DNA of 6,782 bases from Chitinivibrionia bacterium (GCA_016208665.1 JACQXT010000209.1:1-6782); one strand, 5' to 3'. Positions 1-6,074 are shown, counted from the first letter of the stretch. The notes: a model not told the origin generated them from the letters alone. A program made the numbers and translations.

Positions 1-482
1 CTGCGGTCGACCAGCTTGCTCTCTGGGCGAAGCGGGTAAACGTGCATTGCATCGCCCACCAGGGCGGAGGGGATCCGGCGGCGGTCGCGTTCGATGCCTG
101 CAACGCGGCGAAGGCGCGCGGCGCGCACTATCTGATCCTGGATACGGCCGGCAGGCTGCACACGAAAACGAACCTCATGGAGGAACTCAAGAAAATAAAG
201 CGTGTGTGCGAGAGAATCCTCGGCCCTTCCGCCGTCGAGACGCTGCTGGTCATCGACGCCACGCTCGGGCAAAACAGCCTCGTGCAGGCCCGGGAGTTCA
301 CGAAGAGTCTCGAGACGACCGGCATCGTGTTGACCAAACTGGACAGCACCGCCAAGGGCGGCATCGTCATCGCGATCAGGCAGGCTCTTGGAGTGCCGGT
401 GGCGTTCATCGGCGTCGGGGAAGGTCTGGATGATTTCGCCGAATTCTCTCCCGAAGAATTTATCGAAGCGCTGCTCTCTTGA
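1..482 (+). CDS. ftsY: Signal recognition particle receptor FtsY, C-terminal part (5' end outside window)
   Basis: FtsY is the membrane-associated GTPase that docks the SRP-ribosome complex at the Sec translocon for co-translational insertion of membrane proteins. The reading frame is open from base 3 and the N-terminal region lies upstream of the window. Visible parts of the SRP-type G domain are the DTAGRLH motif (G3, from base 141), LMEELKKIKRV, the IDATLGQN stretch, the TKLDSTAKGG G4 region (from base 333) and GVGE (G5, from base 411), followed by DDFAEFSPEEFIEALLS and a TGA stop. Ffh, the paralogue, usually has TKLDGDARGG here and continues into a methionine-rich M domain. The TAKGG wording and the stop directly after the G domain both point to FtsY. 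The usual TKLDGTAKGG has Ser in place of Gly here, a mild change. The gene is otherwise ordinary and the identification is firm. Confidence 0.97.
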   Translation, partial: AVDQLALWAKRVNVHCIAHQGGGDPAAVAFDACNAAKARGAHYLILDTAGRLHTKTNLMEELKKIKRVCERILGPSAVETLLVIDATLGQNSLVQAREFTKSLETTGIVLTKLDSTAKGGIVIAIRQALGVPVAFIGVGEGLDDFAEFSPEEFIEALLS

Positions 483-751
483 TTTCTGTCGGATTCATGA
501 CATCTCCCACTCACGAACCAAGAGCGATAACATGACGGCCGGCACGGCCTTGCCGATGCGTGTCGGCTTGCCCGGAGTCCCGATCCCGCGGGCGCGCGTC
601 CCAAGCTGCGCAGCAGCTCTGCTGTCCGTTGTATTATAAAGAAATACGAACACATGGATGGGCACAAATGTTGCCTTCCAGGTGCTTGGCGGAATTCCGG
701 GCGTTCGGCTCGAGCAAGGATGCTCTCGCAGCCGAGGCGGCGTCAAAATGC
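483..751. other. Intergenic region with no supported gene
   Basis: About 270 bases between ftsY and the promoter of the next gene. Short open frames exist on both strands, but none has a good Shine-Dalgarno sequence or recognisable protein features. Small inverted repeats are visible: CGGCA (540-544) with TGCCG (551-555), and two overlapping ones around 604-624. None is followed by a T-run, so I see no intrinsic terminator for ftsY. A TATAAA-like stretch at 635-640 has no -35 partner at a suitable distance. No tRNA or known RNA family was recognised. Confidence 0.5.
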
Positions 752-781
752 TTGACGCAATTGCCGCGGAACATGCATATT
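752..781 (+). promoter_or_regulatory. Putative sigma70-type promoter of the Cys-rich protein gene
   Basis: TTGACG (752-757) matches the -35 consensus at 5 of 6 positions. CATATT (776-781) matches the -10 consensus at 4 of 6 with an 18-base spacer. Transcription would start near base 788, about 35 bases before the ATG at 822. This would make the following two genes an independent transcription unit. It is a prediction from pattern only. Confidence 0.5.
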
Positions 782-821
782 AGCATCCTGCTGATTTCCT
801 ACGAATAGGGGAGGCGTCATT

Positions 822-1658
822 ATGTCAAGGATTATGGTGTGTCTGCTGATCGCTGTTCTTGTTGTCCCATTCCTCGGATGTCGCAGCACAACTGAAACAA
901 CGATCTCAAGCGATCAAGCCCGTTTCGAAGCGCCGAGAATCGTCGGCGTCTCCGCCGATCGCCTCGGCGGAGCAATCGATGTTCGGATAAGCTCCGCCGA
1001 TGAACTCCGCGTCGTGTCCATCGCTCTCGAAGCCGATGATGCTCGCGGCAATTCCATGTCGGCCTCGATAGAGAACGAGCGCGGCGCTATGCTCTACAAG
1101 ATTATCGTCGGGCTCGATCCGAACAGCCGGAAACACTGGCTGTCGGAAATGACCGATGCGGACACCCTGCATGCTTCTTTTTCGGTCGCCAACGGCAGGG
1201 TATTCGAGCGATACAATATGAACGGCGACATCATCTCATTCAGCTATCCCAGCATCAGCGACGAAGCCATGGATCGCTTGGTTGCCCGCTATAAGAAAGG
1301 GGAACCATTGGACAGTTCCCCGGTGGTATGCGAGATTGCAGAAAAGGTGCGTTTGTTCGATGAGTACTATGGCAAGCATTTGGGCAACTCTCTCCACAAC
1401 AATCCGGATGGATTCATGCTCGTGTCCGTCTTGCATAGCCGCGATCTCGCTCAACAGCTTTCCTCAGACGAAAATATCGGACTGCAGATAACGAATCCTT
1501 TGAAGCGAACCTGCTGGGCCGCCCTCACGTGTGCGAATCTGAAATGCAAACTCGGCGGCCTCGCAAATCCGATTTGTGACGCCTGCGCAGGAGTGGCGAC
1601 TGCCTGCATAATAGCCGAAATTGCCTGCTGGTTCCTCGGTTGCGATTGCTGTTTCTAA
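822..1658 (+). CDS. Exported protein, possible lipoprotein, with a ten-cysteine C-terminal domain (bacteriocin-precursor-like architecture)
   Basis: I do not recognise this 278-residue protein by name. The start is well supported: GGGGAGG at 808-814 lies 7 bases before the ATG. Residues 5-18 are a hydrophobic export segment followed by PFLGC, giving a possible lipoprotein Cys at 20. Phe at -3 and Leu at -2 are atypical for a lipobox, so ordinary signal peptidase cleavage is an alternative. Residues 21-228 look like a soluble domain with only one Cys (170). A basic Lys-Arg pair (228-229) precedes the last 50 residues, which hold ten cysteines at 231, 237, 242, 252, 255, 262, 269, 274, 276 and 277 among hydrophobic and Gly/Ala residues, ending in GCDCCF. 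From memory, halocin C8 precursors have a similar total length, an N-terminal immunity region and a C-terminal ten-Cys peptide, but the Cys spacing differs here. A structural or metal-binding tail is the main alternative. Codon usage looks more AT-rich than in the rib genes. Confidence 0.85.
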   Translation: MSRIMVCLLIAVLVVPFLGCRSTTETTISSDQARFEAPRIVGVSADRLGGAIDVRISSADELRVVSIALEADDARGNSMSASIENERGAMLYKIIVGLDPNSRKHWLSEMTDADTLHASFSVANGRVFERYNMNGDIISFSYPSISDEAMDRLVARYKKGEPLDSSPVVCEIAEKVRLFDEYYGKHLGNSLHNNPDGFMLVSVLHSRDLAQQLSSDENIGLQITNPLKRTCWAALTCANLKCKLGGLANPICDACAGVATACIIAEIACWFLGCDCCF

Positions 1659-1671
1659 GGAGGCGATGTTT

Positions 1672-1950
1672 ATGCGGCTGGCTCTCTGTCTCATATTGGT
1701 GCTCGGCGGGATGCTCGCGTTCGTCCTGTCGTTCTACGTCCAACACATCGCTCTAAAGCGGTACGGAACAGCCGATGCTCCGAAACGCCCGATGCTGAAT
1801 CCGAGGCTCTGGCGTCTGTCGTGGACGGCTTCCGGGTGGTTTTCAGATGCCAGAGGATTGAAACTCATGCGGATGGGGGATGTTTTGCTGCTCCTCGGTT
1901 CATTGTGTGTAATCGTGGGCATAGTGCTGCATGACTCCTGGTTCGAATGA
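1672..1950 (+). CDS. Small membrane protein with two predicted transmembrane segments
   Basis: This 92-residue protein is not recognised. AAGGAGG (1657-1663), which overlaps the stop codon of the preceding gene, lies 8 bases before the ATG at 1672. An ATG at 1666 is in frame but only 2 bases from the Shine-Dalgarno sequence and is less likely. Hydrophobic segments lie at about residues 2-23 and 70-87. The loop between them (29-68) is rich in Lys, Arg and Trp and is probably cytoplasmic, placing both short termini outside. The tight linkage indicates co-translation with the Cys-rich exported protein. It could serve as an immunity, anchoring or export accessory protein for that partner, but nothing in its sequence proves this. 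After it there is only a GC-rich inverted repeat (1951-1963) without a T-run. Confidence 0.8.
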   Translation: MRLALCLILVLGGMLAFVLSFYVQHIALKRYGTADAPKRPMLNPRLWRLSWTASGWFSDARGLKLMRMGDVLLLLGSLCVIVGIVLHDSWFE

Positions 1951-2020
1951 GCGGGCGGCCCGCCGAGCACAGCGGCGCACGGCGAGCTCCATCCTTCCGA
2001 ATCTAAAGCCACCAAAGAGC

Positions 2021-2047
2021 TTGACAAGACTCGCAACATCGTATAAT
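2021..2047 (+). promoter_or_regulatory. Putative sigma70 promoter of the riboflavin operon
   Basis: A perfect TTGACA (2021-2026) and a perfect TATAAT (2042-2047) are separated by 15 bases, shorter than the usual 16-18. Transcription would start near 2054, just before the FMN aptamer begins at about 2060. The position directly upstream of a riboswitch makes this the likely operon promoter despite the short spacer. Confidence 0.75.
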
Positions 2048-2059
2048 GTACTATCATAA

Positions 2060-2176
2060 CAACCTTCGGGGCGGGGTGAAAGTCCCCACCGGCGGTGACA
2101 GCCCGCGAGTGGCCCTCGGCCACAGAGCCGGTGCAATTCCGGAGCCGACAGTTACAGTCTGGATGGGAGAAGGTTG
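2060..2176 (+). promoter_or_regulatory. FMN riboswitch aptamer (RFN element)
   Basis: The conserved RFN core is clearly readable: CTTCGGGGCGGGGTGAAA (from 2064), CCCCACCGGCGGTGA, AGCCCGCGAG, AGCCGGTGCAATTCCGGAG, CCGACAGTTACAGTCTGGAT and GGGAGAAGG. The closing helix P1 pairs CAACCTT (2060-2066) with AAGGTTG (2170-2176). The variable arm is a perfect hairpin of GTGGCC (2109-2114) and GGCCAC (2118-2123) around a 3-base loop. The element binds flavin mononucleotide, and in known cases represses the downstream rib genes by premature termination or by blocking translation. Its place upstream of ribD fits feedback control of the whole operon. Identification of the aptamer is close to certain; the mode of control is not. 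Confidence 0.97.
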
Positions 2177-2309
2177 GCTGGGAGATCCGCCTGTGCTCAG
2201 GGCAGAGGTGGAAGCCCGGCCTTTCTGCGTATCTTCTCCGCTTCATCGTTCTCAAGGTTTTTTCTCGGTCATAATTGCACGCAGATACATTGAACTCGGT
2301 CCGGACGCC
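2177..2309 (+). promoter_or_regulatory. Leader between FMN aptamer and ribD, probable expression platform
   Basis: This 133-base untranslated stretch should contain the switching structure. ATCTTCTCC (2231-2239) can pair with GGAGAAGGT (2166-2174), including one G-U pair, which would break the aptamer's 3' P1 strand. A run of six T (2258-2263) follows AAGG, and AAGGTT at 2254-2259 repeats the 3' P1 strand, so it could compete for the 5' P1 strand AACCTT. A weaker hairpin pairs GCAGA (2202-2206) with TCTGC (2224-2228). No strong GC-rich stem sits directly before the T-run, so I cannot name a classical terminator. Pairings were found by eye. Confidence 0.45.
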
Positions 2310-3440
2310 ATGGGCAATTGTGGGCAAAAAGCATTGGATGAGTTCTTCATCCGGCGCGCGATCGATCTGGCATGGAGCGCCGCCGGAAAAACGGATCCGA
2401 ATCCGCTGGTCGGCGCCGTAGTAGTCCGGGCGGGAGAGATCGTCGCCGAAGGGGTGCACGAGAAAGCGGGCGAAGCGCATGCAGAAGTGGCGGCGCTCGC
2501 CGCTGCAGGCTCGGCCGCCGAAGGAGCGACCCTCTACGTCACGCTCGAACCATGCTCGCACCAGGGGAAGACGCCCCCGTGCGTGGATCGCATCATCGAA
2601 CGCAAGATCAGGCGCGTGGTCGTTTCCACGCAGGATCCCTTCCGGCTTGTCGATGGAAGGGGCATCGAGCGGCTCCGGCAGGCGGGAATCGAGGTCGAGA
2701 TGGGCATTCTCCGGGATGCGGCCGTGCTGCTCAATCTCTCGTATTTCAAGAAGCACATCCTGGGAGACGGCGTCCCGGCCATAACGCTCAAGGCGGCCGT
2801 TTCGCTTGACGGAAAGATATCCGCGGCTCGCGGCGAGCGCACCGACATCACGTCCGAACAGTCTCGCCTCTGGACGCACCGCCTTCGGGCAATGCATAGA
2901 TCCCTCCTCGTGGGGATCGAAACGGCGCTGATCGACCGCCCGCGCCTCGATTGCAGGCTTCCCGGGGTGTTCGCCGCACCGGTGCCGGTCGTGCTCGATA
3001 CGCGCCTGCGATTTCCGGCCGCCTACCGGTGGCCTGTCGAAGCACAGCCGTTCTACATCTTCACTGTGCACGAGGCCGACCGGGAGCGGGAGGGCGCACT
3101 CGCCGCGGCGGGAGGAACAGTCGTTCGGTGCAAGGAGTCCGGAGGCGGGGTCGATATCGGCGATGTGCTCGGGCGTCTGCTGGCGGACGGATTGGGCTCG
3201 TGTCTCGTGGAGGGAGGGGGGGCTGTGTTTTCCAGCTTCATCGAGCGGGGATTGTGGGACGCGCTCTATCTGTTCGCGGGACCCTCGTTCTTCGGGCCGG
3301 ATGGGGTAACGCTCTACCGGAGCCGCACCCGGGCCCCTCTTGAAGCGGTCGCGGCGGACGCGAGGCTCATCGGCAACGACATCCTATGCGCCTACCTGAA
3401 TGAGAGCACCCGGCGCATGCTTGCGGACGGACTCGGATAG
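2310..3440 (+). CDS. ribD: Bifunctional diaminohydroxyphosphoribosylaminopyrimidine deaminase / 5-amino-6-(5-phosphoribosylamino)uracil reductase RibD
   Basis: RibD performs two consecutive cytoplasmic steps of riboflavin synthesis: Zn-dependent deamination of the GTP-derived pyrimidine, then NADPH-dependent reduction of its ribosyl side chain. The 376-residue length is normal. The N-terminal deaminase domain (about 10-145) shows DPNPLVGAVVV (29-39), the zinc ligand and catalytic HAE (57-59) and PCSHQGKTPPC (81-91) with the two zinc cysteines. The reductase domain (about 155-365) shows LKAAVSLDGKI (160-170), the TDITSEQ region and VEGGGAVFSSFI (300-311). Position 105-118 reads VSTQDPFRLVDGRG where DPNPLVAGRG is more usual. 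The ATG at 2310 is chosen because it lies just before the conserved start of the domain. There is no clear Shine-Dalgarno sequence upstream of it, and TTG at 2334 is an in-frame alternative. The open frame upstream runs through the riboswitch by chance. It is the first gene of the operon; ribE follows after 16 bases. Confidence 0.96.
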   Translation: MGNCGQKALDEFFIRRAIDLAWSAAGKTDPNPLVGAVVVRAGEIVAEGVHEKAGEAHAEVAALAAAGSAAEGATLYVTLEPCSHQGKTPPCVDRIIERKIRRVVVSTQDPFRLVDGRGIERLRQAGIEVEMGILRDAAVLLNLSYFKKHILGDGVPAITLKAAVSLDGKISAARGERTDITSEQSRLWTHRLRAMHRSLLVGIETALIDRPRLDCRLPGVFAAPVPVVLDTRLRFPAAYRWPVEAQPFYIFTVHEADREREGALAAAGGTVVRCKESGGGVDIGDVLGRLLADGLGSCLVEGGGAVFSSFIERGLWDALYLFAGPSFFGPDGVTLYRSRTRAPLEAVAADARLIGNDILCAYLNESTRRMLADGLG

Positions 3441-3456
3441 GAAGGAAGAGCGAACA

Positions 3457-3894
3457 GTGTTCACGGGAATCATCGAATGCATCGGCACCGTCAAGCGCGC
3501 GAGCTTTGCTCCGGGGCGCCTCGTCAACCTGGAACGGGCCGCAACGCTCTCCACGGCGCTCGGCGGGCACCTCGTGCAGGGTCATGTGGACGGCGTGGGC
3601 ACGGTTCAATCCTTTCTGCGAAGAAGCCAGGATTGGATTGTATCCGTCCGCGTCTCGAATGACATATTCAAAATGGTCGTTCCCAAGGGTTCCATCGCCA
3701 TGGACGGGATCAGCCTGACCGTCATGGAGGCGGAGCGCGGGAATGTAGTGAAAGCGACGATAGTCCCGTTCACGCGTGAGCACACGATCGTGAATCAGTA
3801 CCGCGCGGGGACGGAAATCAATATTGAAGCCGATATTATCGGCAAGTACGTACTGGCCTATATGGGTCGATCCGCCGGCAAAACGACGCCCTAG
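3457..3894 (+). CDS. ribE: Riboflavin synthase alpha-type, shortened: N-terminal lumazine-binding barrel largely missing
   Basis: Riboflavin synthase dismutates two molecules of 6,7-dimethyl-8-ribityllumazine to riboflavin plus the pyrimidine precursor. The GTG start is supported by the family's invariant MFTGI N-terminus and by GGAAG (3444-3448) 8 bases upstream. Family members are about 200-215 residues with two similar barrels; this one is 145. Residues 1-21 match the first strand of the N-terminal barrel, then the sequence jumps to LVNLERA (22-28), which in B. subtilis RibE, as I remember it, lies near residue 81. About 58 residues are absent, including the GDSIAVNGVCLTV-type motif and the ET-x-x-T region of the first barrel. 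The second barrel is complete: GGHLVQGHVDG (36-46), KGSIAMDGISLTV (77-89) and NIEADIIGKY (122-131). The frame is uninterrupted. Since the active site in known enzymes forms between the N-barrel of one subunit and the C-barrel of its neighbour, activity is doubtful. A genuine deletion, a natural short variant and an assembly error are all possible. Confidence 0.9.
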   Translation: MFTGIIECIGTVKRASFAPGRLVNLERAATLSTALGGHLVQGHVDGVGTVQSFLRRSQDWIVSVRVSNDIFKMVVPKGSIAMDGISLTVMEAERGNVVKATIVPFTREHTIVNQYRAGTEINIEADIIGKYVLAYMGRSAGKTTP

Positions 3895-3939
3895 CAAGGG
3901 CGGCGGCGCATGTCGCGGATCCAACCGAGGTGGAGGAGC

Positions 3940-5184
3940 ATGAACGAATTCTGCACAGTCGAAGAAGCCATAGACGATATCAGGAAGGGCAAGATCGTCA
4001 TCGTTGTCGATGACGAAGAACGCGAGAACGAGGGAGACATGATTCTTGCGGCTGAGAAGGTGACGCCCGAGCATATCAATATTCTCGCCAAACACGCCCG
4101 CGGGCTCGTCTGCCTCTCCCTGACGGCGGATCGTTCGAAGGAGCTCGATCTGCATCCGATGGTCCCCAACAACACGTCAAAGCTGGGCACGTATTTCACG
4201 GTTTCGATAGACGCCGTCAACGGAACCACCACCGGCATCAGCGCCTTCGACAGGACCGAAACCATCAGGAGAGTTCTCGATCCTGCGGCGACCGCCGACG
4301 ATTTCGCCCGTCCGGGCCACGTGTTCCCGCTGTGCGCAAGCCCCGGAGGGGTCTTGAAGCGGGCGGGGCACACGGAGGCGGCCGTGGACCTGGCGAGACT
4401 GGCTGGACTCTATCCGGCGGGAGTCTTGTGCGAGATCATGGATGACGACGGCCACATGGCCCGCCTGCCGAAATTGAAGCTCGTGGCCTCGGAACACGGG
4501 CTGAAGATCGTCACCATCAAGGATCTCATAGAATACCGGCGGCGCATGGAGAAGCTCATTTCCTGCGTGGCGCACACGCACTTCCCGACATCGTACGGCG
4601 ATTTTTCGCTGCACATGTATCGGAACGATATCGACGGCTCCAAGCATGTCGCGCTCACCAAGGGAGACATCGTCTCCGGCGAACCGGTCCTGGTGCGCGT
4701 TCACTCCGAGTGCCTCACCGGCGACGTGTTCGGTTCTCTCAGGTGCGACTGCGGATCGCAGCTTGCCGCGTCGCTCGAGTTGATACAGAGAGAGGAGCGG
4801 GGAGTGCTCCTGTACATGCGGCAGGAGGGGCGCGGCATCGGACTGGAGAACAAGATCAGAGCGTACACCCTGCAGGATGAGGGGCAGGACACGGTTGAGG
4901 CGAACAAGTCTCTCGGATTTGCGCCCGACCTCCGCGACTACGGCATCGGAGCCCAGATACTCGTCGATCTGGGAGTCAGGAAGATTCGCCTGTTGACCAA
5001 CAATCCCAAGAAGATCGTCGGCTTGAAAGCGTATGATCTCGAAATCGTGGAGCGGATTCCCATCGAGATACCGCCGAACGAAATCAACCGGCGCTACCTC
5101 GCCACGAAACGCGATAAGCTCGGGCATATATTGAACGGTTTGGATGAACTCGATTGCGGCGTCCACCGGATGCGAAAGGAGTAG
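3940..5184 (+). CDS. ribBA: Bifunctional 3,4-dihydroxy-2-butanone 4-phosphate synthase / GTP cyclohydrolase II RibBA
   Basis: This fusion supplies both precursors of riboflavin: the four-carbon unit from ribulose 5-phosphate and the pyrimidine from GTP. The 414-residue length is typical. The N-terminal RibB domain (about 1-203) carries the acidic metal-binding motif [10 protein letters not shown] (24-33), the YFTVSIDA stretch (85-92), [12 protein letters not shown] (98-109), RPGHVFPL (124-131) and [11 protein letters not shown] (141-151). The RibA domain (about 205-400) has the three zinc cysteines 258, 269 and 271 in [15 protein letters not shown], then [12 protein letters not shown] (291-302) and LLTNNPKK (351-358). 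Both domains appear catalytically complete. The ATG at 3940 is preferred over one at 3910: the conserved domain begins just after it and a purine-rich GAGGTGGAGGAG stretch (3927-3938) lies directly upstream. The 45-base gap after ribE is the largest inside the operon. Confidence 0.97.
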   Translation: MNEFCTVEEAIDDIRKGKIVIVVDDEERENEGDMILAAEKVTPEHINILAKHARGLVCLSLTADRSKELDLHPMVPNNTSKLGTYFTVSIDAVNGTTTGISAFDRTETIRRVLDPAATADDFARPGHVFPLCASPGGVLKRAGHTEAAVDLARLAGLYPAGVLCEIMDDDGHMARLPKLKLVASEHGLKIVTIKDLIEYRRRMEKLISCVAHTHFPTSYGDFSLHMYRNDIDGSKHVALTKGDIVSGEPVLVRVHSECLTGDVFGSLRCDCGSQLAASLELIQREERGVLLYMRQEGRGIGLENKIRAYTLQDEGQDTVEANKSLGFAPDLRDYGIGAQILVDLGVRKIRLLTNNPKKIVGLKAYDLEIVERIPIEIPPNEINRRYLATKRDKLGHILNGLDELDCGVHRMRKE

Positions 5185-5188
5185 GCTC

Positions 5189-5656
5189 ATGTCCAAGATA
5201 CACGAGGGTAAGCTTGATGCGACCGGGAAGAAAGCGGCGATCGTCGCCAGCCGGTTCAACGACTTCGTTACGAAGCGCCTGGTCGAGGGCGCGATCGACT
5301 GTTTCTTGAGGCACGGTATGAAGGAAGGGTCGATCGACGTGTTCTGGGTTCCCGGATCCTTCGAGATCGGGCAGGTTGTTTCACGAGTGGGAGCGGGGAA
5401 GAAATTCGCCGGCGACCTGTGCCTCGGCACCATGGTGCGGGGAGAGACGCCGCATTTCGATATCTTGAGCGCGACGGTCATCCGCTCCATCGACCGCGCG
5501 GCCGACCGGCTGCCGGTTCCGGTCACGTTCGGCCTGGTGACCGCCGAGTCGCTCGAACAGGCGATCGACAGGGCCGGCGCGAAGCACGGCAACAAGGGAT
5601 GGCACAGCGCGCTCGCGCTCATCGAGATGATGCGTTTGTGGGAGACTGTGTCCTAG
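5189..5656 (+). CDS. ribH: 6,7-dimethyl-8-ribityllumazine synthase RibH
   Basis: RibH condenses 5-amino-6-ribitylaminouracil with dihydroxybutanone phosphate to form lumazine, the substrate of riboflavin synthase. It usually assembles as pentamers or 60-mer shells. The 155-residue length is standard. Visible family motifs are SRFNDF (21-26), which contacts the pyrimidine, LVEGA (31-35), VPGSFEI (54-60), the phosphate-binding and catalytic RGETPHF (84-90, with the conserved His at 89), FGLVTAESLEQA (114-125) and GNKGWHSA (134-141), ending with IEMMRLW. The start at ATG 5189 is supported by AAAGGAG (5175-5181), 7 bases upstream and overlapping the end of ribBA. An upstream in-frame start at 5144 lies inside ribBA and is unlikely. 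Nothing unusual was seen. Confidence 0.97.
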   Translation: MSKIHEGKLDATGKKAAIVASRFNDFVTKRLVEGAIDCFLRHGMKEGSIDVFWVPGSFEIGQVVSRVGAGKKFAGDLCLGTMVRGETPHFDILSATVIRSIDRAADRLPVPVTFGLVTAESLEQAIDRAGAKHGNKGWHSALALIEMMRLWETVS

Positions 5657-5657
5657 C

Positions 5658-6074
5658 GTGGGAAAAAGACGAAAAGCGAGAGAGATAGTACTCCAGGTGC
5701 TCTACGAACTCGAGTTTTCCGATCGGGAGTGGACGGAAGTGCTCCGCGACCAGACCGAACTGAGGTACTCGACCGAAGAGACGATGGACTATGCCCGCGA
5801 ACTTCTCGCGGCCACGCTCGGTTCGAAAGCGGATCTGGACGCCAGAATAGAATCGATGCTGCAGAACTGGGACATGGGACGCCTGTCGTTGATCGACAAG
5901 AATATCCTGCGGTTTGCGTGCGCCGAAATACTCTTTTTCCCGGGCATTCCGGGCAAGGTGATCATCAACGAAGCGCTCGAAATCGCAAACAAGTACAGCT
6001 CCATGGACGCCGGCAGGCTGATCAACGGACTGCTCGACCGTTTCGCAAAAGAAATACGGACTGCGGAGATGTAG
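5658..6074 (+). CDS. nusB: Transcription antitermination factor NusB
   Basis: NusB forms a heterodimer with NusE (ribosomal protein S10) and binds boxA RNA, supporting processive transcription of rRNA operons. The 138-residue all-helical protein has the family's N-terminal KRRKAREIVLQVLYELEF (3-20), the central NWDMGRLSLIDKNILRFACAEILF (70-93) and the C-terminal VIINEALEIANKYS (101-114) and LINGLLDRFAK (121-131). The usual FVNGVLD reads LINGLLD here, a conservative change. It begins with GTG one base after the ribH stop codon and has no strong Shine-Dalgarno sequence of its own; GGGAG lies about 14 bases upstream. Translation is therefore probably coupled to ribH. Placement of nusB next to ribH is widespread in bacteria. 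Confidence 0.96.
   Translation: MGKRRKAREIVLQVLYELEFSDREWTEVLRDQTELRYSTEETMDYARELLAATLGSKADLDARIESMLQNWDMGRLSLIDKNILRFACAEILFFPGIPGKVIINEALEIANKYSSMDAGRLINGLLDRFAKEIRTAEM

Noticed and set aside
540..555. Hairpin CGGCA/TGCCG downstream of ftsY, considered as its terminator
   Set aside because: The stem is only five base pairs and is not followed by T residues.
629..645. TATTATAAA stretch considered as a -10 box
   Set aside because: There is no -35-like sequence 15-19 bases upstream and no extended -10 TG; the TTGACG/CATATT pair nearer the gene is better.
560..808. 82-codon open frame in the ftsY downstream region
   Set aside because: No ribosome-binding site, no recognisable composition or motif, and it runs over the predicted promoter at 752-781.
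1951..1963. GC-rich inverted repeat after the small membrane protein gene, considered as a terminator
   Set aside because: The near-perfect repeat leaves too small a loop unless inner pairs open, and no T-run follows.
2046..2309. Possible 88-residue N-terminal extension of ribD or a leader peptide through the riboswitch
   Set aside because: The frame is open by chance across structured, conserved RNA. The RibD family begins close to the ATG at 2310.
1734..3071. Long open frame on the - strand (about 445 codons) crossing the riboswitch and ribD
   Set aside because: It is antisense to well-supported genes and the FMN aptamer, has no recognisable domain, and is expected from GC-rich codon structure.
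4177..5622. Long open frame on the - strand (about 481 codons) opposite ribBA and ribH
   Set aside because: It mirrors two certain genes and shows no coherent protein motifs, so it is an antisense shadow.
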